Positions 53,377 to 61,560 of a stretch of 63,737 nucleotides of DNA are shown one piece after another. How positions within the stretch are numbered: the first letter of the stretch is position 1; each line of letters opens with the position of its first letter. The translations under genes and the position numbers were made by a program. A model generated the notes under the pieces. That model searched no databases. It was given only the letters and a program-made list of their open reading frames with translations, and was not told where the DNA came from. The DNA lies in the NCBI GenBank assembly GCA_030833205.1, contig JAURHS010000006.1, positions 1-63,737 on the forward strand. Reading direction: 5' to 3'. Origin of the DNA: Prosthecobacter sp. (GTDB taxonomy: Bacteria > Verrucomicrobiota > Verrucomicrobiia > Verrucomicrobiales > Verrucomicrobiaceae).

Positions 53377-54333
53377 TCAGCCCTTGCGCTGCAGGCCCAG
53401 AAGGGCGATCAGCGAAGACGCCAGCGCCTCAGGCTCATCTGGCGAACCAATCGCCTGCCCCTCAAGGGGCTTTGCGCCGAGATCGGACTCATCAAACACC
53501 CTTGCGGCCATGCCAAGCCCTGTCGCATCCATCCAGGTCCGCAGGCCCACTGGCGTCTGGCAACCCGCCCCCAACAAGCGGAGGAACTCGCGTTCGGCGC
53601 GAATCAACAGCGCCGTGGGTTGATGGTGGATCGCCGCCAGATGAGCAAGGGTTTGCTGGTCCACGGCGCGGCACTCGACTGCAATGGCCCCCTGCCCCGC
53701 CGCTGGCAAAAACTCCTCCACGGGAAGTCGCTGGGCGTGCAGGTGCACACCATCCATCTCGATGCCCTGCCCGTTCCACAGCCCGAGGCGCTGCAGCCCC
53801 GCCGCGGCCAGCAGCACCGCGTCCAAGCCATCCTCACCCATCACCCGGCGAACGCGGGTCGGAACATTGCCCCGGATCTCCACGACCTCCAAGTCGGGAC
53901 GCAGCCATCGAAGTTGTGCCGCTCGGCGAACGCTGCTGGTGCCCACCCGCGCCGCCTCCGGCAATTCCGCAAGGCAAGACCAGCGCTGGGACACCAACAC
54001 ATCGGCAACATCAGCCCTGGGCAGAATGGCACCGAGCGCATAGCCCGCCGCAAGCTCACTGGGCAAGTCCTTGAGACTGTGAACAGCGGCATCAACCCGC
54101 CCCTCCGCCAACGCTTGCTCCAGCTCCTTGATGAAGATACCCTTGTCCACCTGGGCGACCTCGGCGAACTGGGCAAAGCGCAGATCCTGTCTGCGGTCCC
54201 CCGTCGTCTGGATGATCTCACGCTCGATCCCAAGCCCTGGATGGGCCTGAGCCAGGAGGGCGGTCACTGTGGCGGTTTGAGTCAGGGCGAGCTCGCTGCC
54301 TCGAGTGCCAAGGATAAGGCGGTTGGGTGACAT
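53377..54333 (-). CDS. hemC: Hydroxymethylbilane synthase (porphobilinogen deaminase)
   Basis: A 318-residue enzyme that condenses four porphobilinogens in haem synthesis. It starts MSPNRLILGTRGSELALTQT and contains DKGIFIKELEQALAEG, DAAVHSLKDLPSEL, RVGTSSVRRAAQL and LPAAGQGAIAVECRA. The dipyrromethane-cofactor cysteine is Cys258 in LGAGCQTPVG. The start at 54333 gives the normal N-terminus. It is divergent from scpB with a 153-base gap and ends 43 bases from the photolyase start. The first residues match the usual family length (about 310). Confidence 0.96.
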   Translation of the reverse strand: MSPNRLILGTRGSELALTQTATVTALLAQAHPGLGIEREIIQTTGDRRQDLRFAQFAEVAQVDKGIFIKELEQALAEGRVDAAVHSLKDLPSELAAGYALGAILPRADVADVLVSQRWSCLAELPEAARVGTSSVRRAAQLRWLRPDLEVVEIRGNVPTRVRRVMGEDGLDAVLLAAAGLQRLGLWNGQGIEMDGVHLHAQRLPVEEFLPAAGQGAIAVECRAVDQQTLAHLAAIHHQPTALLIRAEREFLRLLGAGCQTPVGLRTWMDATGLGMAARVFDESDLGAKPLEGQAIGSPDEPEALASSLIALLGLQRKG

Positions 54334-54486
54334 GGGCAGGCCAGCATTGCCCCTGATCTTTGCCCTTTGCAACGACTGGCCGCCTTTTCGTGCAGAGTGC
54401 CAGCCTGCCCCTGGGCCAAACCGATGCTCAGGAGCCCCATAACCTGTCTTGACGGCCCTGCCGGTCTCGCCTTGGATGGCGTGCCC

Positions 54487-55221
54487 ATGGAATTGACCGC
54501 CATCATTGAAGCCCTTCTGTTTGCGACCCAGGAGCCCCTGAGTCTGACCCAGATGCGGCAGGCTATTGTGGACACCGCCAAGGACATCCGCGACGCCGCC
54601 AGCGAAGCCTCAGAGATTCCGCCCTACGCCCTCAGCCTGCTGGAGACTGATGAGGCAGCCGTGCGCGGCGCCATTGACCGCCTGATCGCCCACTACGAAG
54701 CCGATCAGCGCAGCTTCACCATTGCCGAGCGTCCAGCGGGCTGGAGACTCTGCGCCAAGAGCGATTATGCGGAGTGGTGTCGCGCTCTGTTCCCTGGCAA
54801 GCGGATCCAGCGGCTCTCTCAGCCCGCCTTGGAAACCCTCGCCATCGTGGCCTATCGTCAGCCCATTACGAAAGCTGGCATTGAGGCAGTGCGCGGAGTC
54901 AGCGTGGATGCCATGGTGCAGATGCTTGTGGAGCGCGGGCTGATCAGAATCGAAGGGCGTGCAGACCTGCCTGGCAAGCCGATCCTCTACGGAACCACGG
55001 AGTCTTTCCTCGAGCACTTCGCGGTCAACACCCTCGACGAATTGCCCAACGCTCAGGAGCTTCGTCGCATTCCCCTTCCCACCCCTGAGGCCGAACAGCC
55101 TGCAGCCGCGCCAACCGACACTCAACTCTCCCTCGCTGACCAGGCCCCTGCCGCGGAGGGCTCCACGCCCAACGAGGATCCGGCGTCCCACGACGCCGCC
55201 ACAGATTCAGGGAATGCCTGA
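54487..55221 (+). CDS. scpB: Segregation and condensation protein B
   Basis: A 244-residue winged-helix protein that joins ScpA and SMC in chromosome condensation. It starts MELTAIIEALLFATQEPLSLTQ, then carries FTIAERPAGWRLCAKSDYAEWC, LSQPALETLAIVAYRQPITK and VDAMVQMLVERGLIRIEGR, followed by LPGKPILYGTTESFLEHF. These are the ScpB hallmarks. A proline/alanine-rich acidic tail (about 200-244) is extra. The open frame extends upstream to 54367 but lacks family similarity, so I set the start at 54487. scpA is not adjacent; pheA follows after 5 bases. Confidence 0.94.
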   Translation: MELTAIIEALLFATQEPLSLTQMRQAIVDTAKDIRDAASEASEIPPYALSLLETDEAAVRGAIDRLIAHYEADQRSFTIAERPAGWRLCAKSDYAEWCRALFPGKRIQRLSQPALETLAIVAYRQPITKAGIEAVRGVSVDAMVQMLVERGLIRIEGRADLPGKPILYGTTESFLEHFAVNTLDELPNAQELRRIPLPTPEAEQPAAAPTDTQLSLADQAPAAEGSTPNEDPASHDAATDSGNA

Positions 55222-55226
55222 GAACC

Positions 55227-56357
55227 ATGGGCGAAGCCACTCCATCCTCAAGCGGCGAGATTGACCTGCAAGCGATTCGGGCAGGCATTGACGCCTTGGA
55301 CGAGCAGCTCATTGATTTGCTCAACCAGCGCGCCGCGCTGGTGCTGCAGGTTGCCGAGGTCAAGAAGCGGGCCGATCTCGACATCTATGTGCCCTGCCGA
55401 GAGGAGTCGCTGCTCAAGCGTCTGGCCCAGTACAATCAGCGCTGTGGCGGCCTGCTCTCGGAGCGCGGAATTCGTGCGATCTTCCGGGAGATCATGAGCG
55501 CGGCACTGGCACTCGAAGACAACCTTCGCATTGCCTACCTCGGCCCTGCGGGCTCCTGGACACACCAGGTCGCCATCAGCAAATTTGGGCAGAGCGTGGA
55601 GTACCTTGCGCAGCCCAGTGTGGAGTCCTGCTTTGATCGTGTGCTTGCGCGTGACGCCAGTTATGCCGTGCTGCCCTTGGAGCATAGCCACGAGGGAGTC
55701 GTCGAGCACACCCTGGACCACCTCTGCGATTCTGCGCTTCGCATTTATGCCCAGATACCATGGAGCCTGGAGATGGTGGTCATGGCACAAAGCGCACAGG
55801 TCGCCCCGAAAATCATCTTTGGCAGCGCCCAATCCTTGGAGACCTGTCGCCCCTGGTTGATGCAACGCTTCCCCGCTGCGTTGCTGCAGCCCTGCGAATC
55901 CTCAAACCTCGCCGTCGAAGCCGCCACCCGCCAAGCGGATTGCGCGGCGGTTGGCACTCCACTCGCCGCAGAACTTGCCGGTCTGCGCGTGCTTGCCGGC
56001 AGCCCACCCGAGCGCAACAGTCAGGCCCGCTTCATCATCCTTGGGCCGCGCTGCGGGCCGCCCAGCGCACAAGATCACAGCATGCTAATGATCGAGGCCT
56101 GCGACCGCGTCGGCAGCTTGGCCAATTTGCTGCTTCAGTTTGCCCGCCACGACATTCAAGTGCGCCACCTCGAAACGCGCCAGCCACGAAGCAGCAACGG
56201 CCCCGCAACCTTTTTTGTCGAGCTAAGCGGCCACGCCGATGTGGACCCTCTTCGCGGATGCCTCGAAGACCTCAGCCGCCAAGGAATCTCGCACAGGGTG
56301 CTTGGCAGCTATCCGGCCATGAACGATGGTCTGTCCAGACAGAATGTTGCGACCTAG
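55227..56357 (+). CDS. pheA: Bifunctional chorismate mutase / prephenate dehydratase, divergent dehydratase site
   Basis: A 376-residue P-protein. Residues about 13-97 are an AroQ-type chorismate mutase (ALDEQLIDLLNQRAALVLQVA, YVPCREE, AIFREIMSAALALE). Residues about 101-275 have the prephenate dehydratase layout (IAYLGPAGSWTHQVAISKFG, YAVLPLEHSHEGVVEHTLD). Residues about 286-365 form the phenylalanine-binding ACT domain. Family-conserved residues are changed: Asn of ENS is His153, Ser and Gln of the SHPQ region are Gly199 and Thr206, and the Thr of TRF is Ala267 (ARF). Mutase activity is likely; dehydratase activity is uncertain. The TAG stop shares a CTAG with the convergent VCBS gene. Confidence 0.85.
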   Translation: MGEATPSSSGEIDLQAIRAGIDALDEQLIDLLNQRAALVLQVAEVKKRADLDIYVPCREESLLKRLAQYNQRCGGLLSERGIRAIFREIMSAALALEDNLRIAYLGPAGSWTHQVAISKFGQSVEYLAQPSVESCFDRVLARDASYAVLPLEHSHEGVVEHTLDHLCDSALRIYAQIPWSLEMVVMAQSAQVAPKIIFGSAQSLETCRPWLMQRFPAALLQPCESSNLAVEAATRQADCAAVGTPLAAELAGLRVLAGSPPERNSQARFIILGPRCGPPSAQDHSMLMIEACDRVGSLANLLLQFARHDIQVRHLETRQPRSSNGPATFFVELSGHADVDPLRGCLEDLSRQGISHRVLGSYPAMNDGLSRQNVAT

Positions 56358-57598
56358 GCGCCGGATTTCTTCTGCAACAGGACAAAGACACCCATCTTGT
56401 TGCCCACCACCACATCCAGCAGACCGTCGCGGTTCACATCTCCCGGGGTCACCTGCGTGCCGACACCGCTGGCTTGGTCAATGAGGTGGGGAATGAACTG
56501 CGCACCGCCCTTGCCATCCCGCTTGATCTCGAACCAGTAAAGCACCGGAGCGGCCATCGGCTCATCGTCCTTGAGCGGCCCGTGTGCCCAGCGCCGCTTG
56601 CCTGTCACCAGATCCAACACACCGTCGTTGTTCATGTCCGCCAACTGCATGGCGTGCAACTGGCTGAACTTGACGCCATGCGGACTGTCCTTTTCGCTGG
56701 CCCCCATGAGATCGTGGCGCGTGAAGCCGCCGTCCCTGCCCTGCTCAAACCAACCAAGCCCATAGCCATGGGCATCGTAACCGCTGATCACATCGTTGCG
56801 CCCATCCCCATTGACATCGTAAACCAGGATGAAACTGCCGCCGCGCATGCCCTCCTTGGTGAAGGGCTGGGGGTGAAATTTCCACTCCGGATTGCCCGCA
56901 AGGCTCTGCGGCTGTTCGCGCCACCCCTCCTTGTCGAGAATGTCCGCCCGCCCGTCGCCGTTGACATCGCCAAACCCATAGCCGTGGGTGTAGCGAAAGT
57001 ACTTCTTGTCATTGGCGTCACTGGGCAGCGTGATGGGGACAAACTTCGCGAGCGCAAAGGGGGTGGCCCAGTCAATTTGGGCAAAGCCTAGGCGGCCGCC
57101 CTTGGAGGGTTGGGCGCCGCTACTGGTGTGGCAGATCAGCTCGGGTCTGCCATCACCGTTCATGTCGCCAAGCGTTGGACTCTCATTGTCGGTGACCTCA
57201 AAGATCGTATGCCGTTTCCAATCTCCCGCGGCACCTTGAGGATTCTCAAAAACCCAGGTCTCCTTGCCTGGCCATGAGAAGGCAAGGATGTCGTGCCAAC
57301 CGTCGCTGTTGAAGTCGTAGGTGTAGGTCAGGAAAAAGTCGCTGTAACCCTTTGCCGGATCGTAAGGCTCCTTCTCGAACTTCGGCGCGAAACTGCGGCG
57401 CTGCTTGAAGTCCGGGCCGCTCCAGATGAACCTTCCAGCGCAGATGTCGTGGTGGCCATCGTGGTCAAAGTCCGCAAAATGCGCGCCCTCAGCCACAAAC
57501 TCCTGAGTCAGGGTGATTTTCTCAAACTCCACGGCCTGACCACCAACGGCGAAGCTCAAGCAGGCAACAGAGGCAAGACAACAAACGGAAACATTCAT
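56354..57598 (-). CDS. Secreted FG-GAP/VCBS-repeat protein
   Basis: A 414-residue protein with a signal peptide (CCLASVACLSFAVGGQA) and at least seven calcium-binding D-x-D/N-x-D-G loops: DFDHDGHHD, DFNSDGWHD, DMNGDGRPE, DVNGDGRAD, DVNGDGRND, DMNNDGVLD and DVNRDGLLD. These form an FG-GAP/VCBS seven-bladed propeller. Such proteins are abundant in PVC bacteria and have no assigned reaction. It is divergent from the arylsulfatase gene (105 bases), which may point to a shared glycan theme; that is inferred. The gap holds no other gene. Confidence 0.88.
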   Translation of the reverse strand: MNVSVCCLASVACLSFAVGGQAVEFEKITLTQEFVAEGAHFADFDHDGHHDICAGRFIWSGPDFKQRRSFAPKFEKEPYDPAKGYSDFFLTYTYDFNSDGWHDILAFSWPGKETWVFENPQGAAGDWKRHTIFEVTDNESPTLGDMNGDGRPELICHTSSGAQPSKGGRLGFAQIDWATPFALAKFVPITLPSDANDKKYFRYTHGYGFGDVNGDGRADILDKEGWREQPQSLAGNPEWKFHPQPFTKEGMRGGSFILVYDVNGDGRNDVISGYDAHGYGLGWFEQGRDGGFTRHDLMGASEKDSPHGVKFSQLHAMQLADMNNDGVLDLVTGKRRWAHGPLKDDEPMAAPVLYWFEIKRDGKGGAQFIPHLIDQASGVGTQVTPGDVNRDGLLDVVVGNKMGVFVLLQKKSGA

Positions 57599-57703
57599 AG
57601 GGACTCAAACAACAGCATGGAACCCGCCAATCTTACAGTCCGCTGGACCGAAAAGCTGCGGGCTTGACCTTGCACGGGATCATGGTTCATCACTCTTGCC
57701 GCC

Positions 57704-59221
57704 GTGCGTTGCAGCCCCATCATTCTCTCATTTCTGCTCTCGATCTCCATCGAGGCCCAACCTGCAAAACCCAACATTGTGCTCATCATGGCCGATGACC
57801 TGGGCTACGGCGACATTGGTGTGCAGGGCGCCAAGGGCGTCAAGACCCCAAGGATTGACGCACTGGCCATGGCGGGCAGGCGCTTCACTCAGGCTCACAG
57901 CTCAGCCTCCACCTGCACCCCGACGCGATTCTCCCTACTGACAGGACGCTACGCGCTGCGGCAAAAGGGCACTGGCGTCGCACCTCCCGACGGGCCATGC
58001 CTGATTGCTCCGGGGACAGTCACCTTGCCCTCACTGCTCAAGCAGGGAGGCTATGCCACGGCCGTGATTGGCAAGTGGCATCTTGGCCTCGGCTCTCCAC
58101 GGCCGGATTGGAGTGGCGAGCTCAAGCCGGGCCCCTTGGAACTTGGCTTTGACCATGCCTTCCTGCTGCCAACCACCAATGACCGTGTGCCGCAGGTGCT
58201 GGTGCTGGATCGCAGAGTGCAACATCTCGACCCCGCCGACCCGCTGTGGCTCGCGGAGCGCCTTCCAGCAGGCCAACAGCAGCCGACTGGCCTGACGGCA
58301 CGGGCCAGCCTCAAGATGGATTGGAGTCATGGGCACAACCAGACCATTCACAACGGCGTCAGTCGCATTGGGTTTTATGGCGGTGCCAGCAAAGCAAGGT
58401 TCCGCGACGAGGACCTCGCCGACCAGTGGATGCAGCGCTGCGAAAGCTGGATTGCCGCACAACGCGGCCCATTTTTCCTGCTGTTTGCAAGCCACGATCT
58501 GCATGTGCCACGCCTGCCCCATGAGCGATTCAAGGCAGCATCCACGCTCGGACCGCGGGGCAACAGCATCGCGCAACTCGACTGGTGTGTGGGCAGGCTG
58601 CAGGAAATCCTGCAGCATCGCGGCCAGCAAGCCAACACCCTAATCCTCTTGTGCTCGGACAACGGCCCGGTACTCGACGACGGCTACCGCGACGATGCAG
58701 TGCAACGCAATGGCGGGCACCGTCCCGCAGGTCCATTCAGCGGCGGAAAGTACACCGTGTGGGAGGGAGGCACCCGCACTCCTTTCATCGCTCATTGGCC
58801 CGGCCGGATCAAACCTGGAGTCAGCGATGCCTTGATCTGCACCATTGATCTGCCCGCAAGCATGGCAGCCCTGGCCGGTGTCCCCCTGCCAAAAGGCGCC
58901 TGTTCAGACAGCGTCAATGTCCTGAGCGCCTTGCTTGGAGAGCCTCAGGCCCATGGACGCGACCACCTCCTGACTCAGGACAACAACGGCAACACCCTGG
59001 CGCTGCGCAAGGGTCGCTGGAAATTGATCCGCCGCAAGGCCGCCTTCAAAACTCAGGCGGTGATCTCGCCCGTCCCGCTTCCCGATCAACCCATCGGGCT
59101 GATCCTCCATGACCTGATCGCTGACCCTACCGAGCAGCAAAACCTTGCAACGCAGAACCCTGAGGTCGTGCGTGAGCTCAGCACGCTGATGGACCAGATC
59201 CTGCGGGAGCAGGAACCCTGA
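57704..59221 (+). CDS. Secreted arylsulfatase
   Basis: A 505-residue sulfatase with a signal peptide (IILSFLLSISIEA) and the N-terminal metal site NIVLIMADDLGYGDIG. The modification motif is CTPTRFSLLTGR (C-x-P-x-R, cysteine to formylglycine). Later landmarks are ATAVIGKWHLGLG, ILLCSDNGPVLDDGY, GPFSGGKYTVWEGGTRTPFIAHWPG, as in arylsulfatase A relatives. The start is GTG at 57704. It hydrolyses sulfate esters, probably on polysaccharide. It differs strongly from the sulfatase at 38282, so the two likely have different substrates. Confidence 0.92.
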   Translation: MRCSPIILSFLLSISIEAQPAKPNIVLIMADDLGYGDIGVQGAKGVKTPRIDALAMAGRRFTQAHSSASTCTPTRFSLLTGRYALRQKGTGVAPPDGPCLIAPGTVTLPSLLKQGGYATAVIGKWHLGLGSPRPDWSGELKPGPLELGFDHAFLLPTTNDRVPQVLVLDRRVQHLDPADPLWLAERLPAGQQQPTGLTARASLKMDWSHGHNQTIHNGVSRIGFYGGASKARFRDEDLADQWMQRCESWIAAQRGPFFLLFASHDLHVPRLPHERFKAASTLGPRGNSIAQLDWCVGRLQEILQHRGQQANTLILLCSDNGPVLDDGYRDDAVQRNGGHRPAGPFSGGKYTVWEGGTRTPFIAHWPGRIKPGVSDALICTIDLPASMAALAGVPLPKGACSDSVNVLSALLGEPQAHGRDHLLTQDNNGNTLALRKGRWKLIRRKAAFKTQAVISPVPLPDQPIGLILHDLIADPTEQQNLATQNPEVVRELSTLMDQILREQEP

Positions 59222-59283
59222 GGGCTGTTCGGTTGCTGCGCCTTTGGCCTTGCAACCCATCTCAATCCACGGTTGTCTGTGCC

Positions 59284-60669
59284 ATGTTCGCGTTGTTGCG
59301 CAGTCTTTTGCCAGGAGTGCTGCTGTTGGCAATCCTGCCCGTCGCCCCTTCTCCGGGGCTGGGGCAGACCATTCAACTCAACGGCAACGACATCTTGCGC
59401 AGTCAGGGAATGCTTAACTCTGGCAAGAGTGGAGCAGCTCCCAGTCCGAAGCCCGAGGCAGCCACCACTCAGGCAACGGGCAGCGGCAGCGCCGCGCCTG
59501 CTCCGGCGCCATCCTCCGTGGCCTCCAACCCTCGCGCAGGGATCGCCCCGATCGCCATCTTTCTGTATCCGGAGGCGTTTTCCTGCCGACTTGAGGTCAT
59601 GCTGCGTGCCACTGATTTTTTTCAGATGACGGGGATCAGCAAGCCCGCGCAGGAGCCGTGGAACCTGCAGGCGCGACAAGGCGTCGAATCCCAAGCCAAC
59701 GGATTGGCGGGCAATTGGGTAGTGATGGCCACTGAACGAGGCAACGCCGAGGGGCGCATGAGCGGCGCCACCTTGGTTCGCGGAACACCTGGGGCCACGC
59801 TCCCCTTGGAAGACAAGGACCTCCTCCCCCCGGCAGAGGCCTGGGTCGGCCTGACTTGGGAATTTGCCACTCATGCGCTGCCAGAGGAGTTCACGCTGCA
59901 GTGGAAGGGCCCACGGCCGGCGACCCTCAAGGAAATCCCTCTCAAGGTGTTCCATGCTGCGGGCACCCAAGCTGAGACCCTGGCCCTTTCCCGCGAGAAA
60001 TGGTTCTGGCGGAGCAAGGGCCGAATCGCGCGCCCAAAGCCATTGGCAGAGGTCCCCGCCCCCGAGGCGGATTCCTCCGTGGAGATTCCCATGGCGATGT
60101 TGCTTTGGATCGCGGCGGGCTTATTGGCGCTGCTGAATTTTCGCCGCTCAGGCAAGCCATGGATTCGACTCTCGCCCTCATGGCTGGTGGGCTGGTCTCT
60201 GGGCCTGCTGCTGACCTATCCACTGCTTCATGTGAAATTCGGCGGCGATGCCAAGGGCCTATGCCCAACCAGCAAGGAGGAGGCGCAACGGGTGATCGCT
60301 CCCCTGCTGCGCAATGTGTATCAGGCCTTCGATCGTCGCGATGAGGAGGGCATTTATGATGTGCTGGCCCTCAGCGTGGAGGGGGATCTGCTGCGGCAGC
60401 TCTACCTGGAAACCATCGCCGCGCTCAGCCTCGATGGCCGCGAGGGCGCCCGTGTCACGGTCAAGGAATTCACAACCACGGTGGAATCCGTCACCCCCAG
60501 CGCGAGAGGTTGGCAGGCTCAGTGCCAGTGGACGGCTCTGGGGAGCGTCGGCCACTGGGGGCACCAACATACCCGCATCAATCGCTACAAGGCCGGCCTC
60601 ACGGTGGAGCCCATCGGCAAGGCTTGGAAGATCACGCAGCTGAAGATCGCAGAGGCCAGGAGGCTTTAG
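59284..60669 (+). CDS. Unknown membrane protein with NTF2/Tim44-like C-terminus
   Basis: A 461-residue protein. A signal peptide (to about residue 28) leads to an alanine/proline-rich spacer and a beta-rich region, then two transmembrane helices at about 270-287 (MAMLLWIAAGLLALLNF) and 298-316 (WLVGWSLGLLLTYPLL). The C-terminal 130 residues (PLLRNVYQAFDRRDEEGIYDVLALS, followed by TVEPIGKAWKITQLKI) look like an NTF2/Tim44-type fold. No enzyme motif is visible. The start at 59284 was chosen from the signal peptide. Convergent with mutM. Confidence 0.7.
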   Translation: MFALLRSLLPGVLLLAILPVAPSPGLGQTIQLNGNDILRSQGMLNSGKSGAAPSPKPEAATTQATGSGSAAPAPAPSSVASNPRAGIAPIAIFLYPEAFSCRLEVMLRATDFFQMTGISKPAQEPWNLQARQGVESQANGLAGNWVVMATERGNAEGRMSGATLVRGTPGATLPLEDKDLLPPAEAWVGLTWEFATHALPEEFTLQWKGPRPATLKEIPLKVFHAAGTQAETLALSREKWFWRSKGRIARPKPLAEVPAPEADSSVEIPMAMLLWIAAGLLALLNFRRSGKPWIRLSPSWLVGWSLGLLLTYPLLHVKFGGDAKGLCPTSKEEAQRVIAPLLRNVYQAFDRRDEEGIYDVLALSVEGDLLRQLYLETIAALSLDGREGARVTVKEFTTTVESVTPSARGWQAQCQWTALGSVGHWGHQHTRINRYKAGLTVEPIGKAWKITQLKIAEARRL

Positions 60670-60675
60670 CCATCT

Positions 60676-61491
60676 TTAGCGCCGCTGGCACCGCGGGCAA
60701 AAATAGGTCGCCCGCTGCCCTTGAACCTTGCGGGTGACGACCCCTCCTTCACACCGCCGGCAGGGCTGTCCTTCCCGGTCATAGACCCTCAGGCTCTGCT
60801 TGAAATAGCCAGGCTCGCCTTTGTCGTTGAGAAAGTCACGCAGAGTCGTGCCTCCAGACCGAATGCTGGCGCGCAGGACCCGGCGCACACACTCGACCAA
60901 TGTCTGCAAGCGCGGCAGCCCCACGCGATCGCATCTTGCCTCAGGGTGAATGCCTGCCATGAACAGGGCCTCATTGGCGTAGATGTTGCCAACACCAACC
61001 ACCACGGAGGCATCCATCAGCGCCTGCTTGATGGCGCTGCGCCGGCCACGAAGCATCTCCCGAAGCCGACTTGCATTGAACTCAGCGCCCAAGGGCTCAG
61101 GACCCAAATTCCGCAGCAAGCCATGATCCAGCGGCGCTTCACCGGCCCACAACACCGCCCCAAAGCGCCTTGGATCATGAAGGCGGACCTGCATTCCATC
61201 CGCGAGTTCAATGGCCACATGATCATGCTTGCGCCAAGGAGTTGGAGCCGGGACCAGGCGCAGACTTCCCGACATGCCAAGATGCAACAGCAGGGTACCG
61301 CGTTGAACCCGCAGCAACAGGTACTTGGCGCGGCGAGACAAGCCCTCGATGCACTCGCCCTCGAGCAATGAGACCTCTGAGGGCACCGGCCACCGCAGAC
61401 GCGGCTCGCGCACGATGACCTTCAGCACCCGCGCGCCGACAATCGGCTGCAATCCACGGCAAGTGGTTTCGACCTCCGGCAACTCAGGCAT
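60676..61491 (-). CDS. mutM: Formamidopyrimidine-DNA glycosylase
   Basis: A 271-residue Fpg enzyme that removes 8-oxoguanine and cuts the strand. The N-terminus MPELPEVETTCRGL provides the catalytic proline and glutamate. RAKYLLLRV holds the conserved lysine, VGVGNIYANEALF is the helix-two-turn-helix region, and the zinc finger is CRRCEGGVV followed by YFCPRCQRR. RSGGTTLRDFLNDKGEPGYF contains the loop that binds the lesion. Length is normal. It lies 69 bases downstream of ffh and may be part of the same transcript. Confidence 0.96.
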   Translation of the reverse strand: MPELPEVETTCRGLQPIVGARVLKVIVREPRLRWPVPSEVSLLEGECIEGLSRRAKYLLLRVQRGTLLLHLGMSGSLRLVPAPTPWRKHDHVAIELADGMQVRLHDPRRFGAVLWAGEAPLDHGLLRNLGPEPLGAEFNASRLREMLRGRRSAIKQALMDASVVVGVGNIYANEALFMAGIHPEARCDRVGLPRLQTLVECVRRVLRASIRSGGTTLRDFLNDKGEPGYFKQSLRVYDREGQPCRRCEGGVVTRKVQGQRATYFCPRCQRR

Positions 61492-61560
61492 GGGAAAGCC
61501 ATGCGAAGCGCCAGCGGCATCACAAGCAAAAACTCGCCCTCGAACAAGCCGCCCTCAGGC

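Noticed and set aside
55760..57091. 443-codon plus-strand frame
   Set aside because: It crosses from pheA into the antisense of the VCBS gene; arginine/proline-rich and without motifs.
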